Below, one piece after another: positions 61,448 through 64,000 of a stretch of DNA of 64,000 nucleotides. The notes beneath the pieces were generated by a model that worked only from the letters and a program-made list of their open reading frames with translations, was not told the origin of the DNA and did not search any database. The stretch is taken from positions 1,116,001 to 1,180,000 of the forward strand of contig JAWKUN010000004.1 in the NCBI GenBank assembly GCA_041398565.1. Reading direction: 5' to 3'. The DNA is from DATGPD01 sp041398565 (GTDB lineage Bacteria > Planctomycetota > UBA1135 > UBA2386). The translations under genes and the position numbers were made by a program. Position 1 is the first letter of the stretch, and each line of letters starts with the position of its first letter.

Positions 61448-64000
61448 TCAGTCGCGGACGAACTCGCCGCGCGCACCGGGCGGCACGCGCACCAGCCAGG
61501 ACGAGCCCTCGGTGGTCACCAACCGATAGGTTCCCGGGATCAGACCGTGCAGCTCCCAGCCGCTCTCGCGTCCGACGTGACGGTAGACCACGTAGTCGCG
61601 CAGTGGCTCGACCATCTGCAGCTCGAACACAGCGAAGCCGTTGCGCAAGTCGGAGGTCGCGCGCACCTGATCCAGCACGTCCTGGGGCAGCCGCGCCGAG
61701 CCCGGCGACAGCACGCGCACGCGCAGCATGTCCTCCTGCAGCTCGTTCGCATCCACCACCCCCACCGAACCGTCGTCGGAGACGGCGACCACTCGGTAGT
61801 CGGAGGTCGACGGCAACATCCAGTCGGCCTGCGGCGAGGTCATCTCGCCCAGATAGGCCAGCGATCCGTCGGCCTTCGAGGCGACGAACAAGTGGGCGCC
61901 GGCGAGGTCGTGCCCGTCGCGATCCATCAGCGCCACACGCCGGCGCTCGCTGCCACCGGTGTACAAGTCGTCGTACCGCCACCGACCCTGCTCGATGACG
62001 CCGCTCGCGCGCATCGTCGCCGAAGCGGCCAACGCCGCCACGCGCGGCGGCGCAGGGTCGTCGACCTGCGCCAAGGTGCCGGGACGATCGCGGTTCGGCG
62101 CCAGGGCAACCAGGCCCTGCGTACCGCGCAACCACAAGGAGGCGCCCTCGGCCACGTCGATCTCGGCCACGCCGCTCGCCGCCACCAGCACCGACGAGAC
62201 GTCCAGCATCGTGGACGCGGCCAGGTTGCGGATGCTGGCGAGAACCTCGACGACCTGGCCGGCTGGCAGATCGGTCAGGGTCACGCGCTCGCGCCGCGCC
62301 ATGACCACCGAGATCGCCTGGTCGCGCAAGGACGGATCCGCCAACAGGTCGAGCGCCGCGACGGGACCGTGCTGCGCGTGCTCGATGAGCAGGACGACGT
62401 CGGTGTGCGCCGGCAGCGACGCCGGCAGCCGCCACAGGCTGAACCGGCCGTCGGCGCCGGTCACGGCGCTCGCGACCACCGAGGTCATGCGCTTGGCGGC
62501 GCCCGACAGCGCGTCGAGCAGGACCGGGGTGACGCGCGCCCCGATCACCGGCCGGCGATCGGCGTCGTACACCGTCCCCATGACCTGGCGCTCCGGTGAC
62601 AGGCGGATGGGATCGAGTCGACGTTCGCGACGAGGGCCGAGGCCTGCCGACCGCATCGTCATCGGCCCCGAGTAGTTGGCGACGCTGGCCAGACGGGCCG
62701 CCGCCGTGCCGCCCTCGGGCAGAGTCACGTCGACGAGCGCCACGTCGCCTTCGACTTCGCCGAACTTCTCCAGGCGGAAGGTGCCGTCCTCGGCCGTGAA
62801 CACCAGGCGAGGGTCCTGCCCCACGCGCTGCACGCGCACCGTCGCACCGGCCACGCCGGCGTTGGTCTGGCCGTTGATGACACGACCCAGCCAGTCATCC
62901 AGGGTCGGTGCCGGGTCGACCGTCATCTGCTCGACGGCCAGGTCGCGGCGGCCCCACGATGCGGTGATCTCCGCGTCGGTCGGAATGCGCTCCATGGTGA
63001 CCGACGACCAGCCGTCGAACAGCGCTGCCGAGCCGGCCTCCACCGTGAACGGGGCGCCGATGCCACGCTGCACCGTCGCCCTTCCCTCCAGCGCCGCGAG
63101 ACGCACGGCGTGGAAGGCTTCGTGTGCCAGCTCGCCGTCGTGGCGCTCGACCGGGTAGACGAACACCGAGAACGTGCCTGGCTCGAGCGAAACGGTCGTC
63201 TCGCCGGCCAAGGTGAAGGCCACCCGTTCCGCCGAACTCACCCGCACGGACAGGCTGCCGACGTCGAGACGGAACAGCGGCGCGCGCGCCGAGCGAGCAT
63301 TGGCCAGCACCGTGAGCGCGCCGCCCGCGTCGAGTTCGAGCGACGCACGCTCGGCAGCTGCATCCGAACGCGCCACGAGGAACGCGGCATGCGCGCGCTC
63401 GGCCGCCAGGACCACGCGGTCACCCGCGTGCAGTTCGTCACCGGGCTGCAGCGCGACCGACCGATCGGCGCGCGCCAGGGTACCGCCTTCTGCGGCGAGC
63501 ACCTGGAGGCCGGTATCGACCGTGGGCGCCGCCAGCCGCAGCCACAGCACGAACGCCGCCGCCGCTGCGGCCGCCAGCATGATCAGCCCGTGCCGGCGCA
63601 CGCCGACGCCCAGACGCTCGGCAACGGAGGGACGCTTCCACTCGCGCCGGATCCGCTCCATCACGCGCGGCGTGAAGTCCGACGACACACGCGTCCCCTC
63701 GACATGCCGCCGAGCCTCGCCCGCGTTCTCGGCTCGCACCCGGATCATGACCTTGCGCACGAAATCGGCCGGCACCTCGCTGGTCGGCGCGAAGGCCTGG
63801 CGCAGGCGGTAGACCTCGGCCTCGACCCGCGACAACGCCACGGCGCAGTCACGGCAAGTGTGGACGTGCTCGTCCACCTGCTCGCGCTCGCCCAACGACG
63901 CCTCTTGGTCGGCGTAGGCGCGCAAGAGGCCCCGAACCGCGTGGCACGCCGGCCCAGCCGCCGGGTAGCGACGCAAGTCGAACGCACTCGGCGGCTGGTG
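61448..64000 (-). CDS. Transmembrane anti-sigma/FecR-like protein with carboxypeptidase-regulatory-like domains (5' end at window edge)
   Basis: At least 842 residues. The frame is open to base 64000; the only start inside the window is a TTG at 63974-63976, so the true start may lie outside. The N-terminus holds a zinc-finger anti-sigma motif (ACHAVRGLLRAYADQEA then HVHTCRDC, H-x3-C-x2-C). One membrane helix follows (LIMLAAAAAAAFVLWL). Next is a FecR-like part (ALQPGDELHAGDRVVLAAER). At least two carboxypeptidase-regulatory-like beta domains follow (GAGVAGATVRVQ-like, DGTFRLEKFGE; VYDADRRPVIGARVTPVL, DGRFSLWRLP). It likely holds an ECF sigma factor, which should be encoded just beyond the window. 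Confidence 0.82.
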   Translation of the reverse strand, partial: HQPPSAFDLRRYPAAGPACHAVRGLLRAYADQEASLGEREQVDEHVHTCRDCAVALSRVEAEVYRLRQAFAPTSEVPADFVRKVMIRVRAENAGEARRHVEGTRVSSDFTPRVMERIRREWKRPSVAERLGVGVRRHGLIMLAAAAAAAFVLWLRLAAPTVDTGLQVLAAEGGTLARADRSVALQPGDELHAGDRVVLAAERAHAAFLVARSDAAAERASLELDAGGALTVLANARSARAPLFRLDVGSLSVRVSSAERVAFTLAGETTVSLEPGTFSVFVYPVERHDGELAHEAFHAVRLAALEGRATVQRGIGAPFTVEAGSAALFDGWSSVTMERIPTDAEITASWGRRDLAVEQMTVDPAPTLDDWLGRVINGQTNAGVAGATVRVQRVGQDPRLVFTAEDGTFRLEKFGEVEGDVALVDVTLPEGGTAAARLASVANYSGPMTMRSAGLGPRRERRLDPIRLSPERQVMGTVYDADRRPVIGARVTPVLLDALSGAAKRMTSVVASAVTGADGRFSLWRLPASLPAHTDVVLLIEHAQHGPVAALDLLADPSLRDQAISVVMARRERVTLTDLPAGQVVEVLASIRNLAASTMLDVSSVLVAASGVAEIDVAEGASLWLRGTQGLVALAPNRDRPGTLAQVDDPAPPRVAALAASATMRASGVIEQGRWRYDDLYTGGSERRRVALMDRDGHDLAGAHLFVASKADGSLAYLGEMTSPQADWMLPSTSDYRVVAVSDDGSVGVVDANELQEDMLRVRVLSPGSARLPQDVLDQVRATSDLRNGFAVFELQMVEPLRDYVVYRHVGRESGWELHGLIPGTYRLVTTEGSSWLVRVPPGARGEFVRD

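Overview
The window is GC-rich, densely packed bacterial chromosomal DNA. Several families point to Planctomycetota: a DUF1549/DUF1553 cytochrome-type protein paired with a DUF1501 protein (35.2-40.0 kb), a stand-alone planctomycete-type cytochrome c protein (46.1-46.7 kb), a Sig-70_X6-type ECF sigma factor divergent from a Ser/Thr kinase (46.7-50.0 kb), and several large secreted proteins sharing a C-terminal region with a 'GxGC' signature. The phylum is an inference from gene content; no rRNA or tRNA gene was seen.

Layout. 1-8.3 kb (minus strand): an exopolysaccharide cluster with Wzz-type and Wza-type export proteins, three dTDP-rhamnose genes (rfbB, rfbD, rfbA), two sugar-nucleotide epimerases and a UDP-glucuronate decarboxylase, joined by 4-nt overlaps. 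8.3-13.1 kb (minus): a secreted protein, an AmaP/Asp23-like membrane protein in an operon with accC and accB, and dps. 13.4-16 kb (minus): a secreted beta-propeller-like protein, a small monooxygenase-fold protein and an adenylyl cyclase-FHA protein. 16.3-17.9 kb (plus): glycyl-tRNA synthetase. 18-24.2 kb (minus): a glutaminase-like/SGNH fusion, two unusual secreted proteins and an ECF sigma factor. 24.5-30.9 kb (plus): a LamG/FG-GAP secreted protein, a HEAT-repeat protein, a small membrane protein, an HD hydrolase and GAPDH. 31-32.8 kb (minus): a three-gene unit ending in a secreted protein. 33.2-35.1 kb: a secreted PDZ protein. 35.2-40 kb (minus): the DUF1501 and DUF1549/1553 pair. 40-45.5 kb (plus): an alanine-dehydrogenase-like enzyme, tyrS and a large secreted protein. 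46-53.2 kb: cytochrome protein, ECF sigma/kinase pair and a protein with 17 'ELWxSDGTxAGT' repeats. 53.2-57.9 kb (minus): the PrkA, YeaH (DUF444) and SpoVR stress module. 58.6-61.4 kb (plus): two glutaminyl-cyclase-like M28 lipoproteins and an alpha/beta hydrolase, overlapping by 1 nt. 61.4-64 kb (minus): a transmembrane anti-sigma/FecR-like protein with carboxypeptidase-regulatory-like domains, open at the window edge.

How the genes fit together. The EPS cluster combines precursor synthesis (dTDP-rhamnose, UDP-xylose, UDP-galacturonate-type sugars) with Wza/Wzz-type export. Housekeeping genes (accBC, glyS, gap, tyrS) are scattered among secreted proteins and regulators. Two repeat families stand out: a 28-nt element at four gene borders (five arms, once as a long hairpin), and a direct repeat of about 150 bp upstream of the M28 operon. 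The most novel points are these repeats, the shared C-terminal domain, the glutaminase-SGNH fusion, the degenerate metalloprotease-like protein and the accB-accC-AmaP-like synteny.
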